NCBI RefSeq assembly: GCF_000711795.1 | Contig: NZ_JONH01000005.1 | Span: 124,001-188,000, forward strand | Source of the DNA: Vibrio pacinii DSM 19139 | GTDB taxonomy: Bacteria; Pseudomonadota; Gammaproteobacteria; Enterobacterales; Vibrionaceae | Direction: 5' to 3' | DNA: 64,000 nt | Shown: positions 53,994 to 64,000 of the stretch, piece by piece | Position numbering within the stretch: position 1 is the first letter of the stretch | How the letters are laid out: each line of letters opens with the position of its first letter | Made by a program: the position numbers and the translations under genes | Notes under the pieces: model-generated | Databases searched by the model: none | Seen by the model: the letters and a program-made list of their open reading frames with translations, nothing else | Told to the model about the DNA's origin: nothing

Positions 53994-54797
53994 ATGAGTT
54001 ATTTTGAAGCCTTTGTCCTTGCTTTAATTCAAGGGCTAACCGAGTTTTTGCCCATTTCTAGCTCTGCCCACCTGATTTTGCCTTCGGCGATCTTAGGTTG
54101 GGAAGATCAGGGCTTAGCGTTTGATGTTGCCGTTCATGTCGGTACTCTGTTGGCGGTAATGATCTATTTCCGTCATGAAGTGGTGAGTTTACTGCGGGCG
54201 TTTTTTGCGTCGATATTTAATGGCGATCGGAGCAAAGAAGCCAAGTTGGCATGGATGATCCTATTGGCCACCATTCCAGCGTGTGTATTTGGCTTGTTGA
54301 TGAAAGATTTCATAGAGCTTTATCTGCGCAGTGCGTGGGTGATTGCCACCACGACAATCGTATTTGGCTTATTGCTTTGGTACGTTGATAAGAAAGCCAC
54401 GCTGACCGATGATGAGTATCAAGCGGATTGGAAAAAAGCGTTATTCATTGGTATCAGCCAAGCCATCGCGATGATCCCTGGCACGTCGCGTTCTGGGGCC
54501 ACCATCACCGCTGCGCTGTATCTTGGCTTTACTCGCGAAGCTGCCGCTCGCTTTTCTTTCTTAATGTCGATCCCTATTATCCTTCTTGCGGGAGGGTATC
54601 TTGGCCTTAAATTGGTCACCAGCGGAGAACCGATTCATATTGGCTTTCTCATGACAGGGATCGTGACGTCATTTATTAGTGCTTACATTTGTATTCACTT
54701 TTTCCTTAAGCTGATTTCGCGAATGGGGATGACGCCATTCGTGATTTATCGTTTGATATTAGGTGGCGCTCTGTTTGCGTTCCTATTGATCAATTAA
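53994..54797 (+). CDS. uppP: Undecaprenyl-diphosphatase
   Basis: A 267-residue multi-pass inner-membrane enzyme (BacA/UppP) that dephosphorylates undecaprenyl diphosphate and so recycles the lipid carrier of cell-wall synthesis. The catalytic motifs are [18 protein letters not shown] and [16 protein letters not shown]. Seven or eight hydrophobic segments are visible. An ATG at 53994 is preferred to the adjoining GTG at 53991. Overproduction of this enzyme is associated with bacitracin resistance. It follows folK closely. Confidence 0.97.
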   Translation: MSYFEAFVLALIQGLTEFLPISSSAHLILPSAILGWEDQGLAFDVAVHVGTLLAVMIYFRHEVVSLLRAFFASIFNGDRSKEAKLAWMILLATIPACVFGLLMKDFIELYLRSAWVIATTTIVFGLLLWYVDKKATLTDDEYQADWKKALFIGISQAIAMIPGTSRSGATITAALYLGFTREAAARFSFLMSIPIILLAGGYLGLKLVTSGEPIHIGFLMTGIVTSFISAYICIHFFLKLISRMGMTPFVIYRLILGGALFAFLLIN

Positions 54798-54897
54798 GCG
54801 CATAATCTTAACCAAGGCCACACAGTGCAATCTCGCGCCAGCAGTGACATTGTGATATATATGTGGTCTTTCTATTCTCTCTGCTTAGATTGACGAT

Positions 54898-55176
54898 ATG
54901 CGAATTTTTGCTCTGTTATTAACCCTGATTTTAGGCTGGCTACAATATGAATTGTGGCTAGGTAAAAATGGTATTGTCGATTTTCAAGCGGTCAATGCTG
55001 AAACCCAAGTTCAGCATCAAGTGAATAGCAACCTTCAAACACGTAATGATGAAATGTTCGCTGAAATTGACGATCTGCGCCAAGGGCTCGACGCGATTGA
55101 AGAGCGAGCAAGGCACGAACTTGGAATGGTCAAAGACGGTGAAACCTTTTATCGAATTATCGGTGAGGATAATTAA
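54898..55176 (+). CDS. ftsB: Cell division protein FtsB
   Basis: A 92-residue bitopic divisome protein. Residues about 3-20 are the single membrane segment ([18 protein letters not shown]), followed by a periplasmic coiled coil ([20 protein letters not shown]) and the [13 protein letters not shown] end. It bridges FtsQ and FtsL in the divisome. ispD starts at the next base after the stop, the conserved ftsB-ispD-ispF order. Confidence 0.96.
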   Translation: MRIFALLLTLILGWLQYELWLGKNGIVDFQAVNAETQVQHQVNSNLQTRNDEMFAEIDDLRQGLDAIEERARHELGMVKDGETFYRIIGEDN

Positions 55177-55878
55177 ATGCTAACGCCTTTTTCACTGGTT
55201 GCGATTGTTCCTGCTGCGGGGGTCGGTAGCCGTATGAAAGCGGATCGACCTAAGCAATATCTTACTATCGAAGGTAAAACGGTTCTCGAACATACCGTTG
55301 AGAAACTGCTTTCGCACCCTAAGGTTGGGCAAGTTGTCATTGCAGTGACCGATGGTGATCCCTATTTTGCTGAGCTATCGCTAGCAAGTCGTCCCGATGT
55401 GGTCCAAGTTTCAGGTGGCAAAGAGCGCGCTGACTCGGTGTTATCGGCGCTTGACTATGTGCAAGCGCAACAAGCGTCAGAGTGGGTAATGGTGCACGAT
55501 GCCGCCCGGCCGTGTATCACTTTGGCCGATATCGACAACTTAATCGAGCAATCGCTAGCAAACGCGAATGGCGCTATTCTTGCTGCACCCGTGCGAGATA
55601 CGATGAAACGTGCCAATGGTCAGCAAAAGATCGATCATACCGTTGATAGGGAAGCACTATGGCATGCACTGACGCCACAAATGTTTAAAACTCAAATGCT
55701 CTTTGATGCTTTATCTGGCGCATTAGCGCAAGGCGTCGCCATTACCGATGAAGCCTCGGCTATCGAGTGGCTAGGCCATTGTCCTGCACTGGTACAAGGG
55801 AGAGCGGACAATATCAAAATAACCCAACCGGAAGATTTGGCGTTGGCTGAGTTTTATCTCAACAAAAACAAAGGATAA
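55177..55878 (+). CDS. ispD: 2-C-methyl-D-erythritol 4-phosphate cytidylyltransferase
   Basis: A 233-residue enzyme of the non-mevalonate isoprenoid pathway that couples MEP with CTP. Seen: [19 protein letters not shown] (nucleotide-binding loop), [24 protein letters not shown] and DTMKRAN. It directly abuts ftsB and is three bases before ispF; the two isoprenoid enzymes act one step apart in the same pathway. Confidence 0.97.
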   Translation: MLTPFSLVAIVPAAGVGSRMKADRPKQYLTIEGKTVLEHTVEKLLSHPKVGQVVIAVTDGDPYFAELSLASRPDVVQVSGGKERADSVLSALDYVQAQQASEWVMVHDAARPCITLADIDNLIEQSLANANGAILAAPVRDTMKRANGQQKIDHTVDREALWHALTPQMFKTQMLFDALSGALAQGVAITDEASAIEWLGHCPALVQGRADNIKITQPEDLALAEFYLNKNKG

Positions 55879-55881
55879 CTC

Positions 55882-56358
55882 ATGATTCGAATTGGTCACG
55901 GCTTCGATGTCCACAAATTTGGTGGTCAAGGCCCCGTCATTATCGGCGGAGTTGCCATTCCTTATACGCAAGGTCTTATCGCGCATTCTGATGGCGATGT
56001 GGCGTTGCATGCGTTGTGTGATGCCTTGTTAGGCGCGATTGCCGCTGGCGACATTGGCCGTCATTTTCCAGATACCGATGATAAATGGAAGGGGGCAGAC
56101 AGCCGCGCTCTACTTCGGGATGTGTATCGTCGTGTGCGTGAACAAGGCTATAAGTTGGGTAATGCGGATATCACCATTATCGCTCAAGCGCCTAAAATGG
56201 CACCGCACATTGAGGCGATGTGCCAAGTCATTGCTGAGGATTTAGATACCGAACTCGGTAACATCAATGTCAAAGCCACCACCACTGAAAAACTTGGCTT
56301 TACTGGCCGTAAAGAAGGCATTGCAACCGAAGCGGTTGTGTTGCTCATTAAAAAATAA
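55882..56358 (+). CDS. ispF: 2-C-methyl-D-erythritol 2,4-cyclodiphosphate synthase
   Basis: A 158-residue trimeric zinc enzyme that forms MEcPP in isoprenoid synthesis. The zinc site is in [12 protein letters not shown] (Asp8, His10) with a third His in [27 protein letters not shown] and [14 protein letters not shown] complete the signature. Normal length, no oddities; truD follows 37 bases downstream. Confidence 0.97.
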   Translation: MIRIGHGFDVHKFGGQGPVIIGGVAIPYTQGLIAHSDGDVALHALCDALLGAIAAGDIGRHFPDTDDKWKGADSRALLRDVYRRVREQGYKLGNADITIIAQAPKMAPHIEAMCQVIAEDLDTELGNINVKATTTEKLGFTGRKEGIATEAVVLLIKK

Positions 56359-56395
56359 CTTGAGTTGCCCTCTGTTTGTGGCACGGAACTGAATT

Positions 56396-57439
56396 ATGTC
56401 TGATCTTTTATCATCACTGGCGTACCTCCATGGTAAGCCAAGCGCAACAGGTAAGCTCAAAGCCAAGCCTGAGCATTTCCAAGTTAGCGAAAACTTAGGC
56501 TTTGACTTTACTGGTCAAGGCGAGCACCTGATGGTGCGCATTCGCAAAACAGGCGAAAACACCAGCTTTGTTGCTAATGAACTCGCTAAAGTTTGTGGCG
56601 TAAAATCCAAAGATGTCAGTTGGGCCGGCCTGAAAGATCGCCATGCTGTGACTGAGCAGTGGCTAAGTGTACATTTGCCGAAAGGGGAAACACCCGACTT
56701 TAGAGCCTTCCTCGCTCAGTACCCAAGTATCGAAATCCTAGCCACTGACCGACATAATAAAAAGCTCCGTCCTGGTGACTTAGTCGGTAACCAATTTGTC
56801 GTGACGTTGTCTGAAGTTTCAGACGTGGAAGATGTGGTTCAGCGCTTGGCGTTGATTAAGCAAAACGGTGTACCGAATTACTTTGGTAGTCAGCGTTTTG
56901 GTAACAACGGCAATAACCTTGTAGAGGCGAGACGTTGGGGACGTGACAATGTTCGCACTCGTAACCAGAACCAGCGTAGCTTGTACCTTTCGGCGGCACG
57001 TTCATGGATCTTTAACGCCATCGTTTCGGCGCGTATTGAGCAAACGGTGTTTACTCAGGCGGTTGTCGGTGATGTGGTGGTGAAGCAAGCTGAGCAATTG
57101 CCAGTGACTGCAGACTCGTTAGAGTCGATCAATCAGCAACTTTTGCAGCGTGAGTTAAGCTTAACGGCGGCGCTTGCAGGGGACAATGCTTTGCCAACCA
57201 CAGAGCAAGCTCTCGCGATTGAGCAGCCGCACCTAGACGCTGAACCGGATTTAATGGCCTTAATTCGTTCTAACCGTATGCGCCATGAGCGCCGTGAAGT
57301 GGCATTATTTCCTCAACAATTGAGTTGGCAAGTCTCGGGGGATGAAATTTGCTTACAGTTTGCGCTTGATGCAGGCTGTTTTGCCACGGCGATTGTACGT
57401 GAGCTTATCGAAGAAATCGCCGTGGAGCGTCACTATTAA
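56396..57439 (+). CDS. truD: tRNA pseudouridine(13) synthase
   Basis: A 347-residue enzyme that converts U13 to pseudouridine in tRNA-Glu and others. The catalytic Asp81 lies in [28 protein letters not shown] and [16 protein letters not shown] are further family motifs. The stop overlaps the surE start by one base. Complete length. Confidence 0.96.
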   Translation: MSDLLSSLAYLHGKPSATGKLKAKPEHFQVSENLGFDFTGQGEHLMVRIRKTGENTSFVANELAKVCGVKSKDVSWAGLKDRHAVTEQWLSVHLPKGETPDFRAFLAQYPSIEILATDRHNKKLRPGDLVGNQFVVTLSEVSDVEDVVQRLALIKQNGVPNYFGSQRFGNNGNNLVEARRWGRDNVRTRNQNQRSLYLSAARSWIFNAIVSARIEQTVFTQAVVGDVVVKQAEQLPVTADSLESINQQLLQRELSLTAALAGDNALPTTEQALAIEQPHLDAEPDLMALIRSNRMRHERREVALFPQQLSWQVSGDEICLQFALDAGCFATAIVRELIEEIAVERHY

Positions 57440-58197
57440 TGAGCGATAAACGATTGAAAATACTCATCAGTAATGATGATGGTGTGCATGCCGAGGGGAT
57501 ACATGCCTTGGCTGACTCCCTGCGAGATATGGCCGACGTGACGATTGTAGCTCCTGACAGAAATCGCTCTGGCGCTTCGAACTCGCTCACTTTAGAGCAA
57601 CCATTGAGAGTTAATCAAATTGCGCCTAATGTCTATTCAGTGCAGGGCACGCCGACAGACTGTGTCCATTTTGCGCTCAATGAATTGATGAAAGATAACT
57701 TACCTGATTTGGTCTTGGCTGGCGTCAATCATGGCGCTAACCTCGGTGACGATGTGCTCTATTCAGGAACGGTGGCGGCAGCAATGGAAGGTCACTTTCT
57801 TGGCGTACAGGCGATGGCTTTTTCACTGGTTGGCAAACAGCACTTTGCGACGGCTGCAGCGGTGGCTCGTCAATTGGTGTCTCAACACTCTGTATCGCCG
57901 ATACCAACCAATCGGTTGTTGAACGTCAATATTCCTGATGTAGCATTGGCAGATCTCAAACCGACACAGATCACTCGATTGGGTGCGCGTCATCACGCAG
58001 AAGCGATGATTAAGCAGCAAGACCCGCGAGGCCATGATATTTATTGGTTAGGTCCTCCGGGTAAAGAGCAAGATGCTGGTGAAGGGACTGATTTTTATGC
58101 CATTGAGCACGGCAGCGTCTCGATTACACCACTACAGGTTGATTTAACCGCGCACGAATCGCTTTCAAGTATGGATAATTGGTTAAAGGAAAAATAA
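57439..58197 (+). CDS. surE: 5'/3'-nucleotidase SurE
   Basis: A 252-residue metal-dependent survival protein that removes phosphate from nucleoside monophosphates. The metal site is [11 protein letters not shown] (Asp13, Asp14) with SGASNSL and [20 protein letters not shown]. It overlaps truD by one base and is three bases from pcm; surE-pcm-nlpD-rpoS is a conserved stationary-phase block. Confidence 0.97.
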   Translation: MSDKRLKILISNDDGVHAEGIHALADSLRDMADVTIVAPDRNRSGASNSLTLEQPLRVNQIAPNVYSVQGTPTDCVHFALNELMKDNLPDLVLAGVNHGANLGDDVLYSGTVAAAMEGHFLGVQAMAFSLVGKQHFATAAAVARQLVSQHSVSPIPTNRLLNVNIPDVALADLKPTQITRLGARHHAEAMIKQQDPRGHDIYWLGPPGKEQDAGEGTDFYAIEHGSVSITPLQVDLTAHESLSSMDNWLKEK

Positions 58198-58199
58198 CA

Positions 58200-58826
58200 A
58201 TGGCAAACCCACATGCGGACAGATTAATCGACTTTCTTGTCGCGAGTGGCATTCAAGATCAGCAAGTGTTAGATGCTATCTATCGTTTGCCTCGAGAACA
58301 ATTTGTTTCTCAGGCAATGATGCACCAAGCGTATGATAATAACGCGTTGCCGATCGGACAAGGACAGACGATTTCTCAGCCATACATTGTGGCTAAAATG
58401 ACCGAGATGCTTGGTTTAGACCGAACGAGTCAAGTGCTGGAAGTTGGTACTGGATCAGGCTATCAGACGGCGGTTCTCGCTCAGTTAGTTGACCATGTTT
58501 ATTCGGTTGAACGAATTAAAGCCCTGCAGTGGGAAGCGAAGCGTCGTCTTAAGCAGCTTGATATCTACAATGTTTCAACCAAGCACGGTGATGGTTGGCA
58601 AGGATGGGCGGCGAAAGGGCCATTTGATGCGATCATTGTGACTGCGGCTGCCGAATCGGTGCCTTCAGCGCTACTTGAACAGCTAAGTGAGGGCGGAGTA
58701 ATGATGATTCCTGTCGGAACCGCTGAACAAAATCTGTATAAGATCACGCGTCATGGTGATGAGTACCAATCTGAATTAATTGAAATGGTTCGATTCGTTC
58801 CTTTAATTGCAGGTGACCTCGCGTAG
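58200..58826 (+). CDS. pcm: Protein-L-isoaspartate O-methyltransferase
   Basis: A 208-residue AdoMet-dependent repair methyltransferase of isoaspartyl residues in aged proteins. Start at 58200 ([14 protein letters not shown]), preceded by AAAGGAAAAATAAC; a longer in-frame start overlaps surE. Seen: [20 protein letters not shown] and the AdoMet loop [17 protein letters not shown], then DGWQGW. nlpD begins two bases after the stop. Confidence 0.97.
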   Translation: MANPHADRLIDFLVASGIQDQQVLDAIYRLPREQFVSQAMMHQAYDNNALPIGQGQTISQPYIVAKMTEMLGLDRTSQVLEVGTGSGYQTAVLAQLVDHVYSVERIKALQWEAKRRLKQLDIYNVSTKHGDGWQGWAAKGPFDAIIVTAAAESVPSALLEQLSEGGVMMIPVGTAEQNLYKITRHGDEYQSELIEMVRFVPLIAGDLA

Positions 58827-58828
58827 CC

Positions 58829-59728
58829 ATGAAGTTTCTTTCTTTGCCGTTATTATTGGTGGTGTTCTCCAGTGTGCTGATTGGCTGCGCTGCCCACTCA
58901 CCTGCGCCAGTTTCAGGGTTAAAGAAAGACTACAGCTCGGTTGCTCGTGGGAGCTATCGCGGCAGTTATTATCAGGTGGAAAAGGGCGACACGCTCTATT
59001 TTATCGCTTACGTCACAGACAAAGATGTAAATGATCTGATTCGTTACAATGGTTTAAAAAAGCCTTACACGATAAAACCAGGTCAGAAGCTAAAGTTGTG
59101 GCAGCCTGCCTATAATCCGCCAGCCTTTGGTGGAACTGGTGCGGGTGGCGTCGTAGCGGCGGCGGCGATACCTGCGACATCAACACCAAGTAAAAAAACC
59201 ACTCAGAAAACCAGCACAAATAGTACAAAAAATACCCAAAAACCGATCAAAAAAGAATCAATAAAGAAGGTTGATCAATCGAAATCAAAAGAGTATGTTG
59301 GAGTTAATGGTAAACAAAATGTTAACAAAAACGTCAGTGAGCCTAAACAGAATAACAATAAAATTTCCAAATGGTTATGGCCAACGAAAGGGAGAGTAAT
59401 CAAACAGTTTTCTGCTGGAGACCAAGGGAACAAAGGGATTGATATCGCAGGACAGCGAGGCCAATCCATCGTCTCAACAGCAGGTGGCACCGTCGTTTAT
59501 TCAGGCAATGCGCTACGTGGTTACGGTAATCTCGTGATAATTAAACATAACGACAATTACCTCAGTGCATATGCACACAATGATAGGTTGCTCGTACACG
59601 AAGGACAGAGTGTAAAAGCCGGCCAAAAGATTGCGACAATGGGCAGCTCAGGAACGTCCAGTATTCGATTGCACTTTGAAATTCGCTATCAAGGTAAGTC
59701 AGTGAATCCAAATCGCTACTTACCGTAA
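58829..59728 (+). CDS. nlpD: NlpD, LytM-domain murein hydrolase activator lipoprotein
   Basis: A 299-residue lipoprotein (lipobox VLIGCAAH at Cys20). A LysM peptidoglycan-binding domain follows (YYQVEKGDTLYFIAYVTDKD), then a low-complexity Lys/Thr/Asn linker (about residues 115-180) and a C-terminal LytM/M23 domain (KGIDIAGQRGQSIVSTAGGT). The zinc-binding residues of active M23 enzymes appear degenerate, as in E. coli NlpD, which activates AmiC during septum splitting. In enterics the main rpoS promoter lies within nlpD; that may hold here too. Confidence 0.95.
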   Translation: MKFLSLPLLLVVFSSVLIGCAAHSPAPVSGLKKDYSSVARGSYRGSYYQVEKGDTLYFIAYVTDKDVNDLIRYNGLKKPYTIKPGQKLKLWQPAYNPPAFGGTGAGGVVAAAAIPATSTPSKKTTQKTSTNSTKNTQKPIKKESIKKVDQSKSKEYVGVNGKQNVNKNVSEPKQNNNKISKWLWPTKGRVIKQFSAGDQGNKGIDIAGQRGQSIVSTAGGTVVYSGNALRGYGNLVIIKHNDNYLSAYAHNDRLLVHEGQSVKAGQKIATMGSSGTSSIRLHFEIRYQGKSVNPNRYLP

Positions 59729-59750
59729 AAATTTACTTATTATAGTAATA

Positions 59751-59797
59751 TGGCGACATTAGACGTAGTAATGTCTTGCTAGCTCGCCAGGGGGAGG
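59751..59797 (+). promoter_or_regulatory. rpoS leader hairpin and strong ribosome-binding site
   Basis: Just before rpoS, GACATT at 59755-59760 pairs with AATGTC at 59770-59775, and an outer GGCGA at 59752-59756 can pair with TCGCC at 59784-59788. A strong GGGGGAGG (about 59790-59797) follows, then the ATG at 59802. The fold would place the ribosome-binding site directly beside a stem, an arrangement that could allow translational control. Confidence 0.5.
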
Positions 59798-59801
59798 CGC
59801 T

Positions 59802-60782
59802 ATGAGTATCAGCAATGCAGCAACGAAAGTCGAAGAGTTCGATATGGCCAACGAAGCAAAGGAATCGCTTCGAACCAAGAATTCTACTAAACCCACCAAA
59901 ACCGTCGATGCTAAAGAAGAGTTTGATGCGTCCACGAAAAGTCTCGATGCCACACAGCTCTATTTGGGCGAAATTGGTTTTTCTCCACTACTCACTGCAG
60001 AAGAAGAAGTTCTTTATGCTCGTCGAGCGTTACGCGGAGACGAAGCGGCGCGTAAACGCATGATTGAAAGTAACCTGCGCTTAGTGGTTAAAATCTCCCG
60101 CCGTTATAGTAATCGTGGTTTGGCTCTGCTCGATCTCATAGAGGAAGGCAACCTTGGTCTTATTCGCGCTGTCGAAAAATTTGATCCCGAGCGCGGTTTT
60201 AGATTCTCTACTTACGCTACTTGGTGGATTCGTCAAACGATCGAACGGGCGTTAATGAACCAAACTCGCACCATTCGTTTACCGATTCATGTCGTTAAAG
60301 AGCTCAATATTTACTTGCGTACTGCTCGTGAATTATCACAGAAGCTTGACCACGAACCTACCGCGGAAGAGATCGCAACACAGCTTGATAAACCCGTTGA
60401 TGATGTCAGCAAAATGTTGCGCCTCAATGAGCGTATAAGCTCAGTCGATACACCGATTGGTGGTGATGGCGAAAAAGCATTGTTGGATATCATTCCTGAC
60501 ATCAACAACTCTGATCCTGAAGTGTCAACTCAAGATGATGACATTCGTGATTCTTTAATCCATTGGCTCGATGAGTTAAATCCGAAGCAGAAAGAGGTGC
60601 TAGCGCGTCGTTTTGGTTTGCTCGGCTATGAGCCATCAACACTTGAAGAAGTGGGTCGTGAAATTAATCTAACTCGCGAACGTGTTCGTCAAATTCAAGT
60701 TGAAGGTCTACGTCGCTTACGTGAAATCCTAATCAAACAGGGTTTGAATATGGAGAACCTGTTCAGCGTAACGGAAGATTAA
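59802..60782 (+). CDS. rpoS: RNA polymerase sigma factor RpoS
   Basis: A 326-residue stationary-phase/general-stress sigma factor. Region 1.2 ([20 protein letters not shown]), region 2 with [20 protein letters not shown] and [20 protein letters not shown], region 3 and region 4 ([20 protein letters not shown]) are all present. The N-terminal tail of about 45 residues is charged. It follows nlpD in the conserved order and ends in a strong terminator. Confidence 0.98.
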   Translation: MSISNAATKVEEFDMANEAKESLRTKNSTKPTKTVDAKEEFDASTKSLDATQLYLGEIGFSPLLTAEEEVLYARRALRGDEAARKRMIESNLRLVVKISRRYSNRGLALLDLIEEGNLGLIRAVEKFDPERGFRFSTYATWWIRQTIERALMNQTRTIRLPIHVVKELNIYLRTARELSQKLDHEPTAEEIATQLDKPVDDVSKMLRLNERISSVDTPIGGDGEKALLDIIPDINNSDPEVSTQDDDIRDSLIHWLDELNPKQKEVLARRFGLLGYEPSTLEEVGREINLTRERVRQIQVEGLRRLREILIKQGLNMENLFSVTED

Positions 60783-60796
60783 TGCTGTCTAAGTTG

Positions 60797-60830
60797 AAAA
60801 AAAGCCTTGGTTTCAAACCAAGGCTTTTTT
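60797..60830. terminator. Bidirectional terminator after rpoS
   Basis: GCCTTGGTTT at 60804-60813 pairs perfectly with AAACCAAGGC at 60815-60824, flanked by seven As on the left and six Ts on the right, so it can work on both strands. It separates convergent rpoS and the CorB-type gene. Confidence 0.92.
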
Positions 60831-60874
60831 GTTGGACAACATTTTTTATGGGACGATATAAAAACAGCGGACGC

Positions 60875-62155
60875 TTAAGCCGACTTCGCTTTCTTAAGAA
60901 TAGGAAAAACCTTGACCAGCTTGATTCGATTCTCTTCCAGCTCGACGATTTCCATCGGGTGGCCGGAAACATGAACACTAAGGTGACTTTCAGGAATCTC
61001 TTCTAGGTGCTCTAAGATCAAACCATTGAGTGTTCGTGGCCCATCAGTAGGTAACTTCCACTTAAGTCCTTTGTTGATATCGCGAATGTTGGCACTGCCT
61101 TCGATCAAGAAACTGCCATCACCTTGCGGAGTAATTTCATCCGACAAGCTTGGTGCAATCGAAGTGGTAAACTCTCCGACAATCTCTTCGAGAATATCTT
61201 CTAGAGTCACTAGACCAATGATGTCACCGTATTCATCAACGATCAGGCCAATACGTTGTTTATTACGCTGGAACTTGAGCAGTTGTACGTTGAGAGGAGT
61301 GCTCTCTGGAATAAAGTACACTTCATCGGCTGCGCGCAATAGCGTCTCTTTGGTGAACTCATTCTTCTCTAACATCAGGCGATAAGATTCTCGTAGGCGC
61401 AACATCCCTACCGCTTCATCAATTTGATCGCGATATAACACGACTCGGCCATGAGGAGAGTGCGTTAACTGGCGTACAATCGATTTCCAGTCATCATTGA
61501 TATCGATGCCGGTGATCTCATTACGTGGCACCATGATGTCATTGACGGTGACATGTTCGAGATCGAGAATCGAAATCAGCATGTCTTGGTGGCGGCGAGG
61601 GATCAAACTGCCTGCTTCGTTGACCACGGTTCTTAGTTCATCCGAACTTAAGTGATCATCTCCGCCGTGTACGGCTTTAAGACCTAATAAACGGATAAAG
61701 CCATTAGTGATCATATTGATAAACATCACTAGCGGCGACAACAGTTTCATTAAAATGGTCAGTAGGATACTGCTAGCGTATGAGACCCGCTCAGGGTAAA
61801 GCGCGGCCAGGGTTTTTGGTGTGACCTCAGCGAACACTAGGACGACTAAGGTAAGAGCGCCAGTAGCAATAGCAACCCCCAGATCGCCATACAGACGCAT
61901 ACCTAAAATGGTGGCAATCGCAGAAGCGAGAATATTAACGAGGTTATTACCGATTAAGATAAGACCAATGAGTCGGTCTGGTCGGTCGAGCAGCTTCTCG
62001 ACGCGCTGTGCGCCTTTGTGCCCGTTATTGGCGAGATGCTTGAGACGGTAGCGGTTCAGAGCCATCATGCCTGTCTCGGAACCAGAGAAATATCCTGAAA
62101 TAACAATAAGACACGCGAGTAGCGCAAATAAGATACCCGTTGATATGTCGTCCAA
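60875..62155 (-). CDS. yfjD: CNNM/CBS transporter-associated protein (CorB/YfjD-type)
   Basis: A 426-residue inner-membrane protein. The CNNM (DUF21) part spans residues about 1-190 with four hydrophobic segments (GILFALLACLIVISGYFSGS, LIGLILIGNNLVNILASAIA). Two CBS domains follow (VNDIMVPRNEITGIDIND and IGLIVDEYGDIIGLVTLEDI), then a CorC_HlyC domain with GSANIRDINKGL. Related proteins take part in magnesium/cobalt efflux. It lies next to ypjD and ffh as in E. coli. Confidence 0.92.
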   Translation of the reverse strand: MDDISTGILFALLACLIVISGYFSGSETGMMALNRYRLKHLANNGHKGAQRVEKLLDRPDRLIGLILIGNNLVNILASAIATILGMRLYGDLGVAIATGALTLVVLVFAEVTPKTLAALYPERVSYASSILLTILMKLLSPLVMFINMITNGFIRLLGLKAVHGGDDHLSSDELRTVVNEAGSLIPRRHQDMLISILDLEHVTVNDIMVPRNEITGIDINDDWKSIVRQLTHSPHGRVVLYRDQIDEAVGMLRLRESYRLMLEKNEFTKETLLRAADEVYFIPESTPLNVQLLKFQRNKQRIGLIVDEYGDIIGLVTLEDILEEIVGEFTTSIAPSLSDEITPQGDGSFLIEGSANIRDINKGLKWKLPTDGPRTLNGLILEHLEEIPESHLSVHVSGHPMEIVELEENRIKLVKVFPILKKAKSA

Positions 62156-62292
62156 AGCTTATCTTTTCCTTGTTAGGTTTGATTAATTTATGACCTAAAT
62201 TGTCATTGAAGTCAATTTCAAATAGGGAACTGCGTAGTGTAAAAGAAAGGTGCTCATGATGCACCTTATGTCGGAAATTTTATCTTTACCTG

Positions 62293-63087
62293 CTAACGCA
62301 AAATGATTTCACGCACAAAACGACTGCCAAAGTAGGCCAGAGTCAATAAGGTTGCCCCTGCGACCGTAAACCATGTCACTTTACGTCCGCGCCAGCCTTT
62401 TTGATAGTGACCCCAAAGCAGTACAGAGTAGGCAATCCAAGCAATAAAAGAGAGAATCGCTTTATGTGCTTTGCCTTGGGCGAACATATCTTGCACAAAG
62501 AAAAAGCCGGTCAATAAGGTACCAGTCAGAAGAAGGGTGCCAATTAAAATGATATTAAATAGCTGACGTTCAACCATCAACAGTGGCGGCAAATTGGGGT
62601 TAATGGCTAGCGCTTTTTTGGTTTTCAGTTTGTGGTCAAGCCAAGCCAATTGAAGCGCGTACAACGCACCAATGGTCAGTGTTGAGTACGAAAATAAGGC
62701 AAACGAAATATGAATCAGTAGTTTCGGATCTTGCTCGAGATGGGTAATAAAGGTGCTCGGCAATACCGCGGCTGCAACGAGGTTAATGGCGGCAAAGCTA
62801 TAAACCACAGGCAGTAAGAACCACAAACGGGTTTTGAGCATCGCGATGCTCATCACCAAAGAGATAATAAAGCTTATCAACGAGGCGACGTTGAGAATAC
62901 TGAGGTTTTGTCCGGAACTGCCTAATATCAGATCACTAAGTAGCCAAGCATGAAAAGCCAGCGCAAGAAAAGCACTGACAAACACAGTTTTAACGCGGAT
63001 GCCTGTCTGGTGAACAAGTCCCGGAACTATGGTAGCAATCGCTAATAGATAGAGTATTGCAGCAACGATGGCGATTAGGTTATCCAT
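62293..63087 (-). CDS. ypjD: CcsA-like inner-membrane protein YpjD
   Basis: A 264-residue membrane protein of the cytochrome c assembly (CcsA/CcmC-like) family with about eight hydrophobic segments. Family features include PSTFITHLEQDPKLLIHISF, ALFSYSTLTIGALYALQLAW and SFIAWIAYSVLLWGHYQKGW with a conserved His. It is named ypjD in E. coli and lies between yfjD and ffh there too. Direct biochemical role in haem handling is not established. Confidence 0.9.
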   Translation of the reverse strand: MDNLIAIVAAILYLLAIATIVPGLVHQTGIRVKTVFVSAFLALAFHAWLLSDLILGSSGQNLSILNVASLISFIISLVMSIAMLKTRLWFLLPVVYSFAAINLVAAAVLPSTFITHLEQDPKLLIHISFALFSYSTLTIGALYALQLAWLDHKLKTKKALAINPNLPPLLMVERQLFNIILIGTLLLTGTLLTGFFFVQDMFAQGKAHKAILSFIAWIAYSVLLWGHYQKGWRGRKVTWFTVAGATLLTLAYFGSRFVREIILR

Positions 63088-63296
63088 TAGTCTCTATAAG
63101 CTGGTGGATTTTTAACAAATTATACCCTGCATCAACGGCTTGAGCTATGAATTATCACTTTCATTTGCGTGACATGAGATATCAAAAGTTATCTAGGCAG
63201 TGTCAAGCTTGGGTTGGCTAAGGTATACTTGTAGTAATTTGTCGCCGAAATGACACGGCGAGTCTCCCTAAACACCGTCAAGGTAAAGAGAGTAAG

Positions 63297-64000
63297 ATGT
63301 TTGAGAATTTAACGGATCGTTTATCCAAAACGCTGAAAAACATCAGCGGAAAAGGTCGTTTGACCGAAGATAATATCAAAGAGACGTTGCGTGAAGTGCG
63401 TATGGCGCTTCTTGAAGCCGACGTGGCACTACCGGTTGTACGTGATTTTATTAAGCGCGTAAAAGAGTCTGCAGTTGGTGTTGAGGTCTCTAAATCGCTC
63501 ACTCCAGGTCAAGAGTTCATTAAGATTGTTCAAAATGAACTTGAAGCCGTGATGGGTGAATCCAATGAAGCGTTGAATCTGGCTGCGCAGCCACCGGCTG
63601 TGATTTTAATGGCAGGTTTACAAGGTGCGGGTAAAACAACCTCGGTAGGTAAGCTGTCTAAATTACTGACTGAGCGAGACAAAAAGAAAGTCTTAGTTGT
63701 TTCTGCTGACGTTTACCGTCCTGCGGCGATAAAACAGCTAGAAACATTGGCATCAGATGTTGGTGTTGATTTCTTCCCTTCTTCAGCGGATCAAAAGCCG
63801 CTCGATATTGCTAATGCAGCGATTGATCATGCCAAGAAGAAATTCTACGACGTGTTGGTTGTCGATACGGCTGGTCGTTTAGCGATTGATGAGCAGATGA
63901 TGGGGGAGATCAAAGATCTTCACTCGGCAATTAACCCGGTTGAAACCTTATTCGTTGTTGATGCAATGACAGGTCAAGATGCAGCGAACACGGCCAAAGC
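63297..64000 (+). CDS. ffh: Signal recognition particle protein Ffh, N-terminal part
   Basis: The frame is open to the right edge of the window: 234 codons of a protein of about 460. The N domain (MFENLTDRLSKTLKNISGKG) is followed by the SRP GTPase with GLQGAGKTTSVGKL (P loop), SADVYRPAAIKQL and VVDTAGRLAIDEQM. With 4.5S RNA it brings nascent membrane proteins to FtsY and the translocon. ATG preceded by GAGAGTAAG. The M domain lies outside the window. Confidence 0.97.
   Translation, partial: MFENLTDRLSKTLKNISGKGRLTEDNIKETLREVRMALLEADVALPVVRDFIKRVKESAVGVEVSKSLTPGQEFIKIVQNELEAVMGESNEALNLAAQPPAVILMAGLQGAGKTTSVGKLSKLLTERDKKKVLVVSADVYRPAAIKQLETLASDVGVDFFPSSADQKPLDIANAAIDHAKKKFYDVLVVDTAGRLAIDEQMMGEIKDLHSAINPVETLFVVDAMTGQDAANTAK

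Noticed and set aside
1..64000. CRISPR arrays, retrons and rRNA genes.
   Set aside because: No regularly spaced repeats, reverse transcriptase motif or rRNA sequence was seen.

Overview
The window reads as Vibrio chromosomal DNA, probably chromosome 1. The right-hand third (about 45.5-64 kb) is conserved gamma-proteobacterial housekeeping sequence in the usual Vibrio order: rpoD-dnaG-yqeY-rpsU, tsaD, plsY, folB-folK-uppP, ftsB-ispD-ispF-truD-surE-pcm-nlpD-rpoS, then a CorB-type transporter gene, ypjD and the start of ffh. All species-level statements come from gene order and protein character read by eye; no database was searched.

The left two thirds (1 to about 45.4 kb) are accessory. The first 3 kb look like a decaying integron cassette array: the C-terminus of a nucleotidyltransferase, two attC-like sites (about 293-417 and 2152-2275), three GNAT acetyltransferase genes (one frameshifted) and an IS30-type transposase remnant. 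From 3 to 13 kb come a second tryptophanyl-tRNA synthetase, two alpha/beta hydrolases, an NAD(P)H-binding protein and regulators of the WYL, LysR and AraC families, with a YdeI-like protein, an outer-membrane barrel and an integral membrane protein. From 13.3 to 20.5 kb lies a signalling cluster (CheV-like coupling protein, frameshifted HDOD protein, PAS-degenerate GGDEF-EAL phosphodiesterase, two small unknown proteins, a chemoreceptor) edged by decayed fragments of such genes. From 20.9 to 22.6 kb a TetR regulator and two SnoaL/DUF4440-like genes form a small unit whose first two members carry the same operator-like palindrome.

From 23.7 to 45.4 kb the genes are typical of a Vibrio genomic island. 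A leftward set holds radC, two DUF2787 genes, a small membrane protein, a WYL-type regulator, a lipoprotein and a secreted peptide. Then come a stand-alone tyrosine recombinase, an XRE-ImmA/IrrE plus PIN pair, a two-gene cassette (Shedu-like SduA plus a GHKL ATPase carrying its own PD-(D/E)XK-like motif), another leftward set with a third DUF2787 gene, a complete type I restriction-modification operon (hsdM-hsdS-hsdR) and a P4-type integrase next to a tRNA-Ile2(CAU) gene. From memory this is the tRNA next to rpoD that VSP-II occupies in V. cholerae. The left island junction was not found.

The most interesting locus is 29.6-33.2 kb. SduA and the GHKL-nuclease fusion overlap by four bases and are bracketed by the first 26 codons of an hsdR-like gene on one side and about 46 codons of a DUF3800-like gene on the other. 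This looks like a two-component defence cassette that replaced earlier island cargo. SduA is usually described as a single-gene system, so the translationally coupled ATPase partner is the part worth testing.
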